Of a stretch of DNA of 41,067 nt, positions 33,348 through 41,067 are shown piece by piece. Positions within the stretch are counted from its first letter, which is position 1. Every line of letters begins with the position of its first letter. Position numbers and translations under genes: made by a program. This DNA comes from an uncultured Christensenella sp. (GTDB lineage Bacteria; Bacillota; Clostridia; Christensenellales; Borkfalkiaceae). The DNA lies in contig CAJTPB010000016.1 of the NCBI GenBank assembly GCA_910578065.1, positions 1 to 41,067 on the forward strand, given 5' to 3'. A model generated the notes under the pieces. That model was given only the letters and a program-made list of their open reading frames with translations, searched no databases and had not been told where the DNA came from.

Positions 33348-33926
33348 TTAAAGGTATTTTACGGTAATATCGCTTACCGTGCTGTCGTAACTGTTGTTTC
33401 CGTTGCCGTTGATACAAAAATACAGCATGTCGCCCGCCTTTACCTGCGCTTCGAACGAAACCGCGTACGGTTCGCGCACTTCCGCGCCGATAAGCGCGCT
33501 GAACAAATAGTCCTCTTCGCCGTCGTTTAAGGTAACGTAATAGAACACGCCGTCGCCCGACCAATCGGCGGGATTGCGCGTAACGCTTCCCGTAACTTGC
33601 ACCCTGCCTTCCACGGTCGCCTGCCAGCCGATCAGTGTTTCGACGTTGTTTCCGGGGTGCTGTTCTACGGGGGAATTGTAGCAATAAAAGTCGCGCCCGT
33701 TCCAACGCCCCGTGCCGTAATCGAAGGTCATTTTATAAATTTCGCCCATCGAATCGCGGTAAAGATAGTGCCAGCCTAAATATCCCTGTCGGGAAGAAAA
33801 ATCCGCAACGTTGTTGTATACCCGGCTATCCGTTTGGGGCGCGGAAGGCTGTTCCCCGCACCCGCACACGGAAAGCGCGGTTACGGCGCAAAGGGATAAC
33901 GCTGCAAAGTACGCACTCTTTTTCAT
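33348..33926 (-). CDS. Small lipoprotein with one surface-module-like domain
   Basis: A 192-residue lipoprotein: signal peptide with lipobox SVCGC (Cys about 22). The mature part is one beta-rich domain with the pattern GYLGWHYLYRDS, RWNGRDF, ADWSGDGVFYYVTLN and a final KAGDMLYFCINGNGNNSYDS. The same pattern occurs in each module of the next protein upstream, so it is probably a stand-alone version of that module, perhaps a glycan-binding partner. Function is not established. Its ATG overlaps the upstream gene's stop (ATGA). Confidence 0.72.
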   Translation of the reverse strand: MKKSAYFAALSLCAVTALSVCGCGEQPSAPQTDSRVYNNVADFSSRQGYLGWHYLYRDSMGEIYKMTFDYGTGRWNGRDFYCYNSPVEQHPGNNVETLIGWQATVEGRVQVTGSVTRNPADWSGDGVFYYVTLNDGEEDYLFSALIGAEVREPYAVSFEAQVKAGDMLYFCINGNGNNSYDSTVSDITVKYL

Positions 33927-36900
33927 TCTTCTTTCTCCTTTTCCGACTGTTCGGAATCGATCGCGCGCTTTTTCTTTTTGAAAACCAACGCCGCCGCAAC
34001 CGCCGCAACCGCAAGCACGCCGCCCCCTACGCTAAGACCGATTATAAGCCCCGCGTTGCTCCCGCTTTGCTGTTCGGGATAATCTTCGTTTTCGTCCAAT
34101 TCGGGCGGGGGAAGCGCGATTCCCTGCAATTCCAACTTGTTTACGGGGGAAAGGTAGGAAATAAGATTTTCCGCCCGATCGCCTTCCGCCGATTCCACGA
34201 AAATTTCGCACGCGAACGTTACGTTGTCGTACGCGTTAGAGCCGTTTCCGCCGCAGTCGGTATAATATGCGATGGTATCCCCTTTCTTAACCCGAATGTT
34301 TTTCATCGATTGGGGGAGTTCCGCCGCGGCGTAAGCAGAGCCGAACGCATAAGAAAACAGTTCCGTTTGGTTATGATAAATTTTCGCGTTCATACCGTCG
34401 CCGCCCTCGCCCGTTTTGACGAGCGCGCCCTCTACGGAAATGATCCCGTCTTGCGCGCACACGTAAATGCGCAAGCTGCCGTATTTCGTACCGGGGGATA
34501 CGTTATCGGCGGAAATCAAATGCCAATCGCCGATGCCGTTCCACACGAGTTTGCCCGAATTTTTATTGACGCCGAATTCCATCAGCGCGTATTTTTCGAT
34601 ACTGCCCTGCGCGTAAAACCAGCCGTTTGCGCCTTGTTCCGTGCCGTAATAGCCCGTGTAGTCGATCGGACGGGCGCAGCCTACCCCGCCGCTCGCTTCT
34701 TCGCCCGCGTTCTGCTCGTTTTTGGTAAATTCCGCCTTTAACCAAATTTTCGTTTGGTCGAACGCCGAATTCCCCGCCTGATCGATCGCGAAATAGTACA
34801 GTTCGCCGCTTACGACTTCGTATTCCGCTCCGTTGAAATACACGGCAAAATTTTGCGTAAACGTTTTGTTGTAAATTTCCTCTGCGGAAACGGACAAAGA
34901 TTTGCGGTTGTACGCTTTTAATGCGATCCCGTCCGATCCGTTGAACGAATCCTTAAACACCTTGCCCGTAAACTTTACCGTTCCGTTAAAGGGCGCGCGC
35001 CAAGCGATGATCGCGTCGTTTCCGCCCGCAGGACCGAAATCCTGCCGCCAATTTACTTCGTTGTATTCCGCGCCGCCCTTCCAAGCGTTACCGTCCGTCT
35101 GCGAAGTCGTCATTTCGTAATAACGCCCGTCCGCCTTGCCGTACAAAATCCAGAAATTACCCCCTCCCTGCTCGATGGGAACGGCGTAATACTCGCTTTC
35201 ATCGCCCAAGGGGTAAGAAGGCGCATCGTTAAAGATGCAGGAAGGATCGCCCGCATAATCGGGAATAATACCGCCGCTTGCCTCTTCGCCCGCATTCGAT
35301 TCGTTTTTGGTAAATTCCGCTTTCAGCCATACCTTGGCAACGTCATTTACCGAATGACCGTTTTGTCCGATTGCGAAATAGTAGATCTCGCCGCTTTGCA
35401 CGGGAATTTCCACCCCGTTGAAATACACCGCAAAATTTTGCGTAAACGTTTTATTGTAAATTTCCTCTGCGGAAACTGACAAAGATTTGCGGTTGTATGC
35501 TTTCAGTACGATTCCGTCCGATCCGTCGAACGAAGTTTTAAACACCTTGCCCGTAAACTTCACTTTGCCGTTAAAGGGCGCGCGCCAGGCGATAATCGCG
35601 TCGTTTCCGCCGTCCGGCGAAAAATCTTGCCGCCAATCGATATTGTTATACTGCGCGCCGCCCTTCCAAGCGTTGCCGTCCGTTTGCGAAGTCGTCATTT
35701 CCGCATAAAAACCGTTCGCCTTACCGTACAGCGCGAAAAATCCGTTATCACCCTGCGCGACGGGAACGGCGTAATATTCCGATTCCTGCCCCATGGGATA
35801 TCCCTGCGTTTCGTTAAAGATACAGGAGGGATCGCCCGCATAGTCCGGAATAATACCGCCGATTGCCTCTTCGCCCGCGTTCGATTCGTCTTTGGTAAAT
35901 TCCGCTTTCAGCCATACGTTTGTCATGTCGTACGCAGGCGTTTTATTCTGCCCGATTGCAAAATAATAAATTTCGCCGCTTTGTACGGGAATTTCCGCGC
36001 CGTTGAAATAGGCAACAAAGTATCCTTTATCCGCCGTTACGTTATAAAGCTCGGTCGCGGGCGCGTTTTTATGCTGCCTGTGATATGCTTTTAATACGAT
36101 GCCGTCCGATTCGGAACGGTAAAAGTTTTTAAACACTTTTCCCGTAAACTTTACCTTGCCGTTAAAGGGCGCGCGCCAGGCAAGAATTACGTCGTCGCTG
36201 CCGTCGGGCGCAAATTCCTGCCGCCACCACATGTTGTTGTTCGCCGCGCTTCCCTGCCAATGATTGCCGCCGCCCTGCGTGCCCGCCGTCATTTCCGCAT
36301 AAAAGCCGTCCGCCTTGCCGTACAGCGCCCACAAATTGTTATCGCCTTGCGTTACGGGCGCGGCGTAATACGCCTCCTTCCCCTCTAACGCGTAATCGGG
36401 ATAACGGTTAAAAATGCACTTCGAAGGTTCGGGATCGGGCGAGGGCAAAATGCCGCCCGAAGCGGGTTCGCCCGGATCCGCCGCGTTTTGCGTAAATTCC
36501 GCTTTTACGAACAACTTTGCGCCGTCGTTTGCGCTGTTGCCCCTTTGGTCGATTGCAAAGTAGTAAATTTCCCCGCTTGCAACCGTAAGTTCTTCCCCGC
36601 TGAAATATACGGTAAACGGCTGCGTATATTCGGTATGATAAATTTCTTCGGCATAATCGCTTAAACTTGCGCGGCGGATTGCCTTTAACGTAATGCCGTC
36701 CGACCCTTCGAAACTGCTTTTTTCCACCTTGCCTTGAAACTTCACTTTGCCGTTATAAGGCGCGCGCCAGGCGAGAATAGCGTCGTTTCCGCCGTCGGGC
36801 GAAAAATCTTGCCGCCAATCGATGTTGTTATACTGCGCGCCGCCCTTCCACGCATTGCCGTCCGTCTGCGAAGTCGTCATTTCGAAGTACTCGCTTTCCG

Positions 36901-37132
36901 CCTTGCCGTACAGTGCGTAAAATCCGTTTTCGCCCTGCGCGACAGGAACGCCGTACCAGCTTCCGATATCCGAAATATCGTAAGAGGCGCTTTCGGTAAA
37001 AAAGTCGCCCGCCGCATGCGTAACGGAATACGGCTTTCCCCCGAACGCGATCGCCGCCGCGGCGCTTCCCGTACAAAGGAAAAGCGCTGCAAACCCCAAA
37101 CAAACGGCATGTTTTCCCTTTTTGATACTCAT
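33923..37132 (-). CDS. Large multi-module cell-surface protein, C-terminal membrane anchor
   Basis: A 1069-residue exported protein. A signal peptide occupies about 1-27. Four related modules of ~195 residues begin at about 43, 237, 435 and 631, each with ALYGKA, a WKGGA/WQGSA segment, NNIDWRQDFSPDGGNDAI, WRAPFNGKVKFTGKV and SGEIYYFAI. The linkers CIFN...Y are repeated too. A fifth, diverged module spans about 821-990. A membrane helix follows at about 1026-1050 with KKKKR, without an LPXTG signal. Modules look like beta-sandwich carbohydrate-binding domains; no catalytic motif is seen. Modules 3 and 4 are nearly identical at DNA level, which shows recent duplication. It is co-transcribed with the sugar importer, so polysaccharide capture at the surface is likely. 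Confidence 0.75.
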   Translation of the reverse strand: MSIKKGKHAVCLGFAALFLCTGSAAAAIAFGGKPYSVTHAAGDFFTESASYDISDIGSWYGVPVAQGENGFYALYGKAESEYFEMTTSQTDGNAWKGGAQYNNIDWRQDFSPDGGNDAILAWRAPYNGKVKFQGKVEKSSFEGSDGITLKAIRRASLSDYAEEIYHTEYTQPFTVYFSGEELTVASGEIYYFAIDQRGNSANDGAKLFVKAEFTQNAADPGEPASGGILPSPDPEPSKCIFNRYPDYALEGKEAYYAAPVTQGDNNLWALYGKADGFYAEMTAGTQGGGNHWQGSAANNNMWWRQEFAPDGSDDVILAWRAPFNGKVKFTGKVFKNFYRSESDGIVLKAYHRQHKNAPATELYNVTADKGYFVAYFNGAEIPVQSGEIYYFAIGQNKTPAYDMTNVWLKAEFTKDESNAGEEAIGGIIPDYAGDPSCIFNETQGYPMGQESEYYAVPVAQGDNGFFALYGKANGFYAEMTTSQTDGNAWKGGAQYNNIDWRQDFSPDGGNDAIIAWRAPFNGKVKFTGKVFKTSFDGSDGIVLKAYNRKSLSVSAEEIYNKTFTQNFAVYFNGVEIPVQSGEIYYFAIGQNGHSVNDVAKVWLKAEFTKNESNAGEEASGGIIPDYAGDPSCIFNDAPSYPLGDESEYYAVPIEQGGGNFWILYGKADGRYYEMTTSQTDGNAWKGGAEYNEVNWRQDFGPAGGNDAIIAWRAPFNGTVKFTGKVFKDSFNGSDGIALKAYNRKSLSVSAEEIYNKTFTQNFAVYFNGAEYEVVSGELYYFAIDQAGNSAFDQTKIWLKAEFTKNEQNAGEEASGGVGCARPIDYTGYYGTEQGANGWFYAQGSIEKYALMEFGVNKNSGKLVWNGIGDWHLISADNVSPGTKYGSLRIYVCAQDGIISVEGALVKTGEGGDGMNAKIYHNQTELFSYAFGSAYAAAELPQSMKNIRVKKGDTIAYYTDCGGNGSNAYDNVTFACEIFVESAEGDRAENLISYLSPVNKLELQGIALPPPELDENEDYPEQQSGSNAGLIIGLSVGGGVLAVAAVAAALVFKKKKRAIDSEQSEKEKEE
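34700..37050 (-). repeat. Tandem ~590-bp coding repeats in the surface protein gene
   Basis: Four units spaced about 585-595 bp apart encode the surface modules. Units 3 and 4 share long near-identical stretches, such as the segment around 34855-34930 and its counterpart around 35452-35530. Units 1 and 2 are more diverged. Homologous recombination between units could change the module number without frame loss. Confidence 0.8.
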
Positions 37133-37154
37133 ACCTTTCCTCCTTATCTTTCGT

Positions 37155-38879
37155 TTATCCGTTTAAATACTTTTTCGCTTCCGCGCTGTACTCGTCGATC
37201 ATGCGCTGACCGCCCCACGTTTCGAGATACAGTTTTAAATAGCTTTCCCACGCTTTGTCGAACGCTTCGTTATACGAATACAAATTGTTCCAATCGGGAT
37301 CGGCGCTATCCGACGAAGCGTAGTAATTTTTATTTTTGATCATGCCGACGTACTGTTCGAGCGCAGAATTCGCCAGCGTGTTGTCGTTATCGACGTACAG
37401 CGGCGTTTGCACGTAAACGGTTGCGTCTACCCTGCTGTTTTCCGCCGCGCGATCCATAAAGTCGATGATCAATTCGGCATTCGTCTGATACGGGCTGTAA
37501 TAGTTGTATTTCCAAGAGGAAAGACTGGAAAGCGCCCAAGCGGGATCTTTTGTTTCGAGCGTGTAATTATACCCCGCCGAATCCTGCCCCATAACGCTTA
37601 CCTTTTTTCCGTCTTGCACCTGATAGTGGTACCCTTCCACGCCGTAGGTAAACAGTTCGTCCGCTTCGTCGCTGTAAATGTAGTCGAGCAGCTTTAAAGC
37701 GGCGGTTCGCTCCGTTTCGGAAAGTCTTCCGTTAATGCACACGCTGCACCAAAAACCGGGATTGCCCTTTAACCCGTACGCGCCGTATTCGCCCTTAGGC
37801 GGATCGATCACCGTAAAACGGGAACGCGCTTCTTCCGCGGTGCAGTTGTTCGCGCTCGTAAAATCGTTTAGCACGGTGTTGTACCAAAGATTTCCCACCA
37901 TAACGCCCACTTTACCCTGCACGAATTTCGTCTGTTTCTGCGTTGCCGTTGTTGCGATATAGTCGGGATCGAGAATGTTTTCCGCATACAGCTTATTCAA
38001 AAATGCGACCGCTTTTTTGTTTCCTTCCGTCACCCAACTCGAAGTAACGCCGCCCTTTCCGTCGTCTACCCAACCCCAATAGGTGGAGTCGTGCGCGCCT
38101 TCCGTTTTCGTTCCCATCGCTTCGAATATCCAGTTGTTAAACCACATGTTCGATTCGCTGCTGGTATAGCCGTAGGTATCGTCTCTGCCGTTTCCGTCGG
38201 GATCGTATTTGGAAAAAGCGCGGGTAAGGCGGTAAAATTCCGTCAGCGTTTCGGGAACTTTAAACTGGTAGCGCTCGTACAATTCTTGCGTCATGGCGCT
38301 TTCGTTTGCGATGATCCCGTCGGATACGAGAATGCTTGCAAGCTTCGCGTTTAAATTTTCGATCCAATCCAAACGGAGATACATGCCGTGTTCGAGTGAA
38401 GTTTCGATGGGAATCGCATAGTGTTTCCCCCCGAAATAGTCGATGCGGTCTTTTAAATAATCGAACTTTTTTAACCGCCTGTAAATGTTGGGATATTGCG
38501 TTTCGCTTACGAAATCGCTTACGGGAAGCACGGCTCCGTCGCGGATCCAACGCTTGAAGTTCGCGGGGCGGTCCATCGCGTAACATACGAAAATGTCGGG
38601 CATGGTATCCCCCAAAAACGCTTGATTCAATACGTCTTCCCAGTTGTTCGCCCCCGACGTGCGCACGTAAATGGGATAATCGGCATCGGCGTTTGCCATG
38701 ATCTGCTTGTAAATAGGGCTTTTCTGCTTGCGCGCGGAATCGACAGCCGCAAAATCCCAACGGAAAATCGTAAGTTTGTTGTCGTCGGGAATGGTTTTCG
38801 CCCCGCCGCAGCCCGCCGCCGCGCCCACTGCAAGCAGGCAGGAAGCCGCAACCGCCAAAAGTTTTTTAAAGTATTTCAT
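37155..38879 (-). CDS. Extracellular sugar-binding lipoprotein of an ABC importer
   Basis: A 574-residue substrate-binding lipoprotein of the LipO/YtcQ-like type, which serves oligosaccharide importers in Firmicutes. The signal peptide ends in lipobox AAGC (about residue 24), followed by a Gly/Ala linker and the large two-lobed domain; motifs PNIYRRLKKFDYLKDRID and GTKTEGAHDSTYWGWVDDGK are of the usual pattern. Length (over 500) is typical for this oligosaccharide subgroup rather than the shorter monosaccharide binders. Start 38879 has a full GGAGG site. It follows the two permease genes directly. Confidence 0.93.
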   Translation of the reverse strand: MKYFKKLLAVAASCLLAVGAAAGCGGAKTIPDDNKLTIFRWDFAAVDSARKQKSPIYKQIMANADADYPIYVRTSGANNWEDVLNQAFLGDTMPDIFVCYAMDRPANFKRWIRDGAVLPVSDFVSETQYPNIYRRLKKFDYLKDRIDYFGGKHYAIPIETSLEHGMYLRLDWIENLNAKLASILVSDGIIANESAMTQELYERYQFKVPETLTEFYRLTRAFSKYDPDGNGRDDTYGYTSSESNMWFNNWIFEAMGTKTEGAHDSTYWGWVDDGKGGVTSSWVTEGNKKAVAFLNKLYAENILDPDYIATTATQKQTKFVQGKVGVMVGNLWYNTVLNDFTSANNCTAEEARSRFTVIDPPKGEYGAYGLKGNPGFWCSVCINGRLSETERTAALKLLDYIYSDEADELFTYGVEGYHYQVQDGKKVSVMGQDSAGYNYTLETKDPAWALSSLSSWKYNYYSPYQTNAELIIDFMDRAAENSRVDATVYVQTPLYVDNDNTLANSALEQYVGMIKNKNYYASSDSADPDWNNLYSYNEAFDKAWESYLKLYLETWGGQRMIDEYSAEAKKYLNG

Positions 38880-38899
38880 AAGTTCCTCCTTATATCGAG

Positions 38900-39790
38900 T
38901 CAATCCTTTACGGAACCGACCATTACTCCTTTTACGAAATATTTTTGCACGAAGGGATACACCGCCAAAATGGGAAGCATGGAAAACACGATCATCGCCG
39001 CTTGCTTTCCCTCTTCGAACAGTACGCCCGGATCGATCGATCCGCCCCCGCCGATCCCCGTGGATTGATTGCTTGAAAGAATGTTTCTAAGTTCCAACGC
39101 AAGCGGAAACCAATCGGGCGTGGATAAAAACATCATCGGCCAATACCAATCGTTCCAGCGCTCTACCATGTAAAAGAGGGCGACGGTTGCGATGCCCGCT
39201 TTGGAAAGAGGAATCACAAACCGAAACAAAACGGTAAATTCGCTTGCTCCGTCTAACTTGCACGATTCCACCATGCTTTTCGGCACTTGCGAAAAGAAGT
39301 TGCGCAGAATGATCATATTAAACGAATTGATGCCGAAGGGCAGAATTACGCTTAAAATGTTATCCATTAACCCCAGCTCTTTAATGGTGAGATAAAACGG
39401 AACCAACCCGCCGCCGAAGTACATGGTGATCAGTATGAACACGAAAAATATCTTACGCCCCGGCAATCCCTGCTTCGCCAGCACATACGCGCCCAAAACG
39501 GTTAACAGCATGTTGTACGCCGTGCCCGCGACCGTTACGAACAGCGATACGAGGAAGGCAAACCCGATTCGGTCTTGATACAGAATAAACTTGTACGAAT
39601 CGAGGGTAAAACGGCGCGGAATTACGAACAACGTCGCTTCGTAAAAATCCTGTTTGGAAGAAAAGGATATCAGCAGTTGATTTAAAAACGGATACAGGCA
39701 AAGAAACGCAAAGCCCCCCATTAAAACGACCAACGCGATATCGAACGGTTTTATTTTTCTTTTTTTCGTTCCTTTCATCATGCGCCTCAT
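38900..39790 (-). CDS. Sugar ABC importer permease (LplC/YtcP-like)
   Basis: A 296-residue integral membrane protein with about six membrane segments beginning at residue 18. The cytoplasmic ATPase-contact loop appears as ESCKLDGASEFTVLFRFVIP, the EAA-type pattern of this family in which the first residues vary. It forms the channel with the partner permease. Three ATG codons cluster at 39790, 39781 and 39778; 39790 is chosen because it overlaps the upstream TGA (ATGA) and gives the usual N-terminal length. Confidence 0.94.
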   Translation of the reverse strand: MRRMMKGTKKRKIKPFDIALVVLMGGFAFLCLYPFLNQLLISFSSKQDFYEATLFVIPRRFTLDSYKFILYQDRIGFAFLVSLFVTVAGTAYNMLLTVLGAYVLAKQGLPGRKIFFVFILITMYFGGGLVPFYLTIKELGLMDNILSVILPFGINSFNMIILRNFFSQVPKSMVESCKLDGASEFTVLFRFVIPLSKAGIATVALFYMVERWNDWYWPMMFLSTPDWFPLALELRNILSSNQSTGIGGGGSIDPGVLFEEGKQAAMIVFSMLPILAVYPFVQKYFVKGVMVGSVKD

Positions 39791-40767
39791 TCGTACAACC
39801 CTACGCCGTTGATTTTCTTTACGATGAAATTCGCGCCGAGCAGAAGAGCGAAATTGATCACCGTTTTAAAAAGTCCGAGCGCCGCGCCCCGCTCTACCCA
39901 GCCTTGACTGATACCGATACGGTATGCGTACGTATCTAAAATATCGCTTACGTTATAAATCGCGGGATTATATAAGTTGAACACCGAATCGAACCCAGCG
40001 TTCATAATGTTGCCCACCTGCAAAATGAACATAACGACGATAATGGGCAAAATGCTCGGCAGGGTGATAAACCACATTTTGCGGAAGCGCCCGCAGCCGT
40101 CTACCGTAGCCGCTTCGTACAGTTCGGGATTGATCCCCGAAATTGCGGAAATGTAAATTACCGTTCCCCAACCCGCACCTTTCCAAATTTCCGCAAGGAT
40201 CAAAATGGGATAAAAATATTTTTCTTCCGTTAAAAAGTTGACGCGATCGAATCCGAGCGACAGCAGCAAATTGTTCACCACGCCCCCGTTTACGCTAAGT
40301 AGCGTATATATGGTAGATGCGATAATCACCCACGAAATAAAGTAAGGCAGATAGATTGCCGTTTGCACCCCCTTTTTAAACTTTAAAAAGGGAATTTCGT
40401 TTAACAGCAGCGCAAGCACGATGGGTACGGGAAAACAAAATATCAACTTTAACAGGCTGATCACAATGGTGTTGCGCACCGCGCGCGCAAATTCGGGGGT
40501 GGCGAACAGCCAGTCGAAATGTTCGAACCCCGCCCAAGGACTGCCCACGATCCCTTGCGTGGGATAGTATTCTTTAAACGATATTACGATCCCGTACATG
40601 GGAAAGTAACAGAACACCAAAAAGAATACCACGACGGGCACCATCATTACATAAACTTCCCAATGATTTAAAATTTTGCGCCATAACCGATTGGGCGTTT
40701 TTTCTTTTTTCGGCGCGGGCGCCGCGGCGGAAATGCCTTCCGCTTTGTCCGTTGCGAACTCTTTCAT
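39787..40767 (-). CDS. Sugar ABC importer permease (LplB/YtcO-like)
   Basis: A 326-residue membrane protein with about six membrane segments. The EAA loop is EAATVDGCGRFRKMWFITLP, the contact site for the ABC ATPase. The N-terminus is a charged, Ala/Pro/Lys-rich cytoplasmic stretch of about 35 residues before the first helix. The start at 40767 has AAGGAGG upstream; a longer frame to 40890 runs into the promoter and is rejected. It is the first gene of the utilisation operon. No ATPase gene is in the window, so a shared MsmX-type ATPase elsewhere is presumed. Confidence 0.93.
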   Translation of the reverse strand: MKEFATDKAEGISAAAPAPKKEKTPNRLWRKILNHWEVYVMMVPVVVFFLVFCYFPMYGIVISFKEYYPTQGIVGSPWAGFEHFDWLFATPEFARAVRNTIVISLLKLIFCFPVPIVLALLLNEIPFLKFKKGVQTAIYLPYFISWVIIASTIYTLLSVNGGVVNNLLLSLGFDRVNFLTEEKYFYPILILAEIWKGAGWGTVIYISAISGINPELYEAATVDGCGRFRKMWFITLPSILPIIVVMFILQVGNIMNAGFDSVFNLYNPAIYNVSDILDTYAYRIGISQGWVERGAALGLFKTVINFALLLGANFIVKKINGVGLYE

Positions 40768-40837
40768 CTTTTCCTCCTTATCAGTGTGTTCCTTTTTTCT
40801 TTTTTCCTTACCCGCAAAGTTTTTCTTTTTCGCTTCG

Positions 40838-40866
40838 ATTGTCCCCCGCCGTTTCCGCTCTGTCAA
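40838..40866 (-). promoter_or_regulatory. Promoter of the polysaccharide-utilisation operon
   Basis: TTGACA (40861-40866), 17 bases, GACAAT (40838-40843) on the minus strand. The leader is about 64 bases, ending at the AAGGAGG site of the first permease. A G-rich spacer and the weak first base of the -10 leave room for an activator. Confidence 0.7.
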
Positions 40867-40978
40867 GATACGCCGAAAACGAAATGTCACTTTTTCTTAA
40901 CACTTTTAAGGATTTAGGCGGATAAATTCGCTTATTTTCCGAATCGATAGCATTTTTCCGCACAAGCAAAAGAGCTTT

Positions 40979-41020
40979 CGGCGATTACCGTAATTCCCAT
41001 AGGGAATATTAGGTAAGCCG
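40979..41020. other. Nested inverted repeat upstream of the importer promoter
   Basis: CGGC (40979-40982) and TTACC (40985-40989) pair with GGTAA and GCCG (41012-41020), with inner arms ATTCCC and GGGAAT around ATA. It is a stable stem with a bulge and an internal loop. It could be the 3' end of an upstream transcript or a protein site; the neighbouring gene is outside the window. Confidence 0.45.
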
Positions 41021-41036
41021 TAGGCGAACGAGAATT

Positions 41037-41059
41037 AGGCGTGGCGTGAAGCCACGCCT
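41037..41059. terminator. Hairpin at the right window edge
   Basis: AGGCGTGGC and GCCACGCCT form a perfect 9-bp stem with loop GTGAA, followed by TTACTCTT on the plus strand. A terminator for a gene beyond the window is likely, but direction cannot be settled. Confidence 0.4.
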
Positions 41060-41067
41060 TTACTCTT

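Noticed and set aside
33635..34741. Plus-strand open frame of 368 codons opposite the surface protein
   Set aside because: It is antisense to two well-supported exported proteins, is Arg/Phe-rich and lacks a start signal.

Overview
The window looks like chromosome from an endospore-forming, anaerobic-type Firmicute (Clostridia). The pointers are a complete spoIVA, a YlmC/YmxH sporulation protein, two SigE-like promoters, SigA promoters with TTGACA/TATAAT boxes, GGAGG ribosome binding sites and a gram-positive lysine riboswitch. GC is intermediate by eye. A Christensenellales-like gut lineage is my guess and is not proven by anything here. Almost every gene is on the minus strand; the exceptions are the lysine operon and one broken acyltransferase gene.

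Left end (1-5200): an SDR/thioesterase pair, then a decayed stretch with a GNAT-like acyltransferase gene interrupted by an in-frame TGA and a GH31 glycosidase gene carrying both a nonsense codon and a 1-nt deletion, although its promoter matches consensus. A tRNA-Ser(CGA) with encoded CCA follows. Next (5235-14104) comes an arabinose/galactose operon read from right to left: araB, araD, araA, a GH36 alpha-galactosidase, a UDP-sugar pyrophosphorylase, a small unknown protein and a membrane-anchored metallo-beta-lactamase-fold protein.

The middle (14172-23266) holds a membrane protein with a 13-copy 33-bp coding minisatellite and a C-terminal ribosomal-protein-uL15-like domain, spoIVA, and a housekeeping operon: DUF624-like membrane protein, methyltransferase, Hsp33, TPR protein, helical-repeat protein. 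Divergent from it, 23286-26420 is a lysine-riboswitch-controlled asd-dapA-dapB operon with its own terminator. A gene-free stretch with three tandem copies of a ~100-bp repeat follows, then the YmxH-like gene and an AraC regulator.

The right end (28333-40866) is a gram-positive polysaccharide utilisation operon, transcribed leftward from one strong promoter: two ABC permeases, a sugar-binding lipoprotein, a 1069-residue repeat-module surface protein, a small lipoprotein related to it, a GH36 alpha-galactosidase, a cytoplasmic GH43 enzyme and a GH39 lipoprotein. No ABC ATPase is present, so a shared ATPase elsewhere is presumed. The AraC gene sits just beyond its terminator. Together with the ara operon, the enzymes fit extracellular release of a galactose- and arabinose-containing oligosaccharide, import, cytoplasmic splitting by GH36/GH43, and entry of arabinose through AraA-AraB-AraD. 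An alpha-galactosyl-arabinose side chain such as occurs in arabinogalactan is the most attractive substrate, but that is inference.
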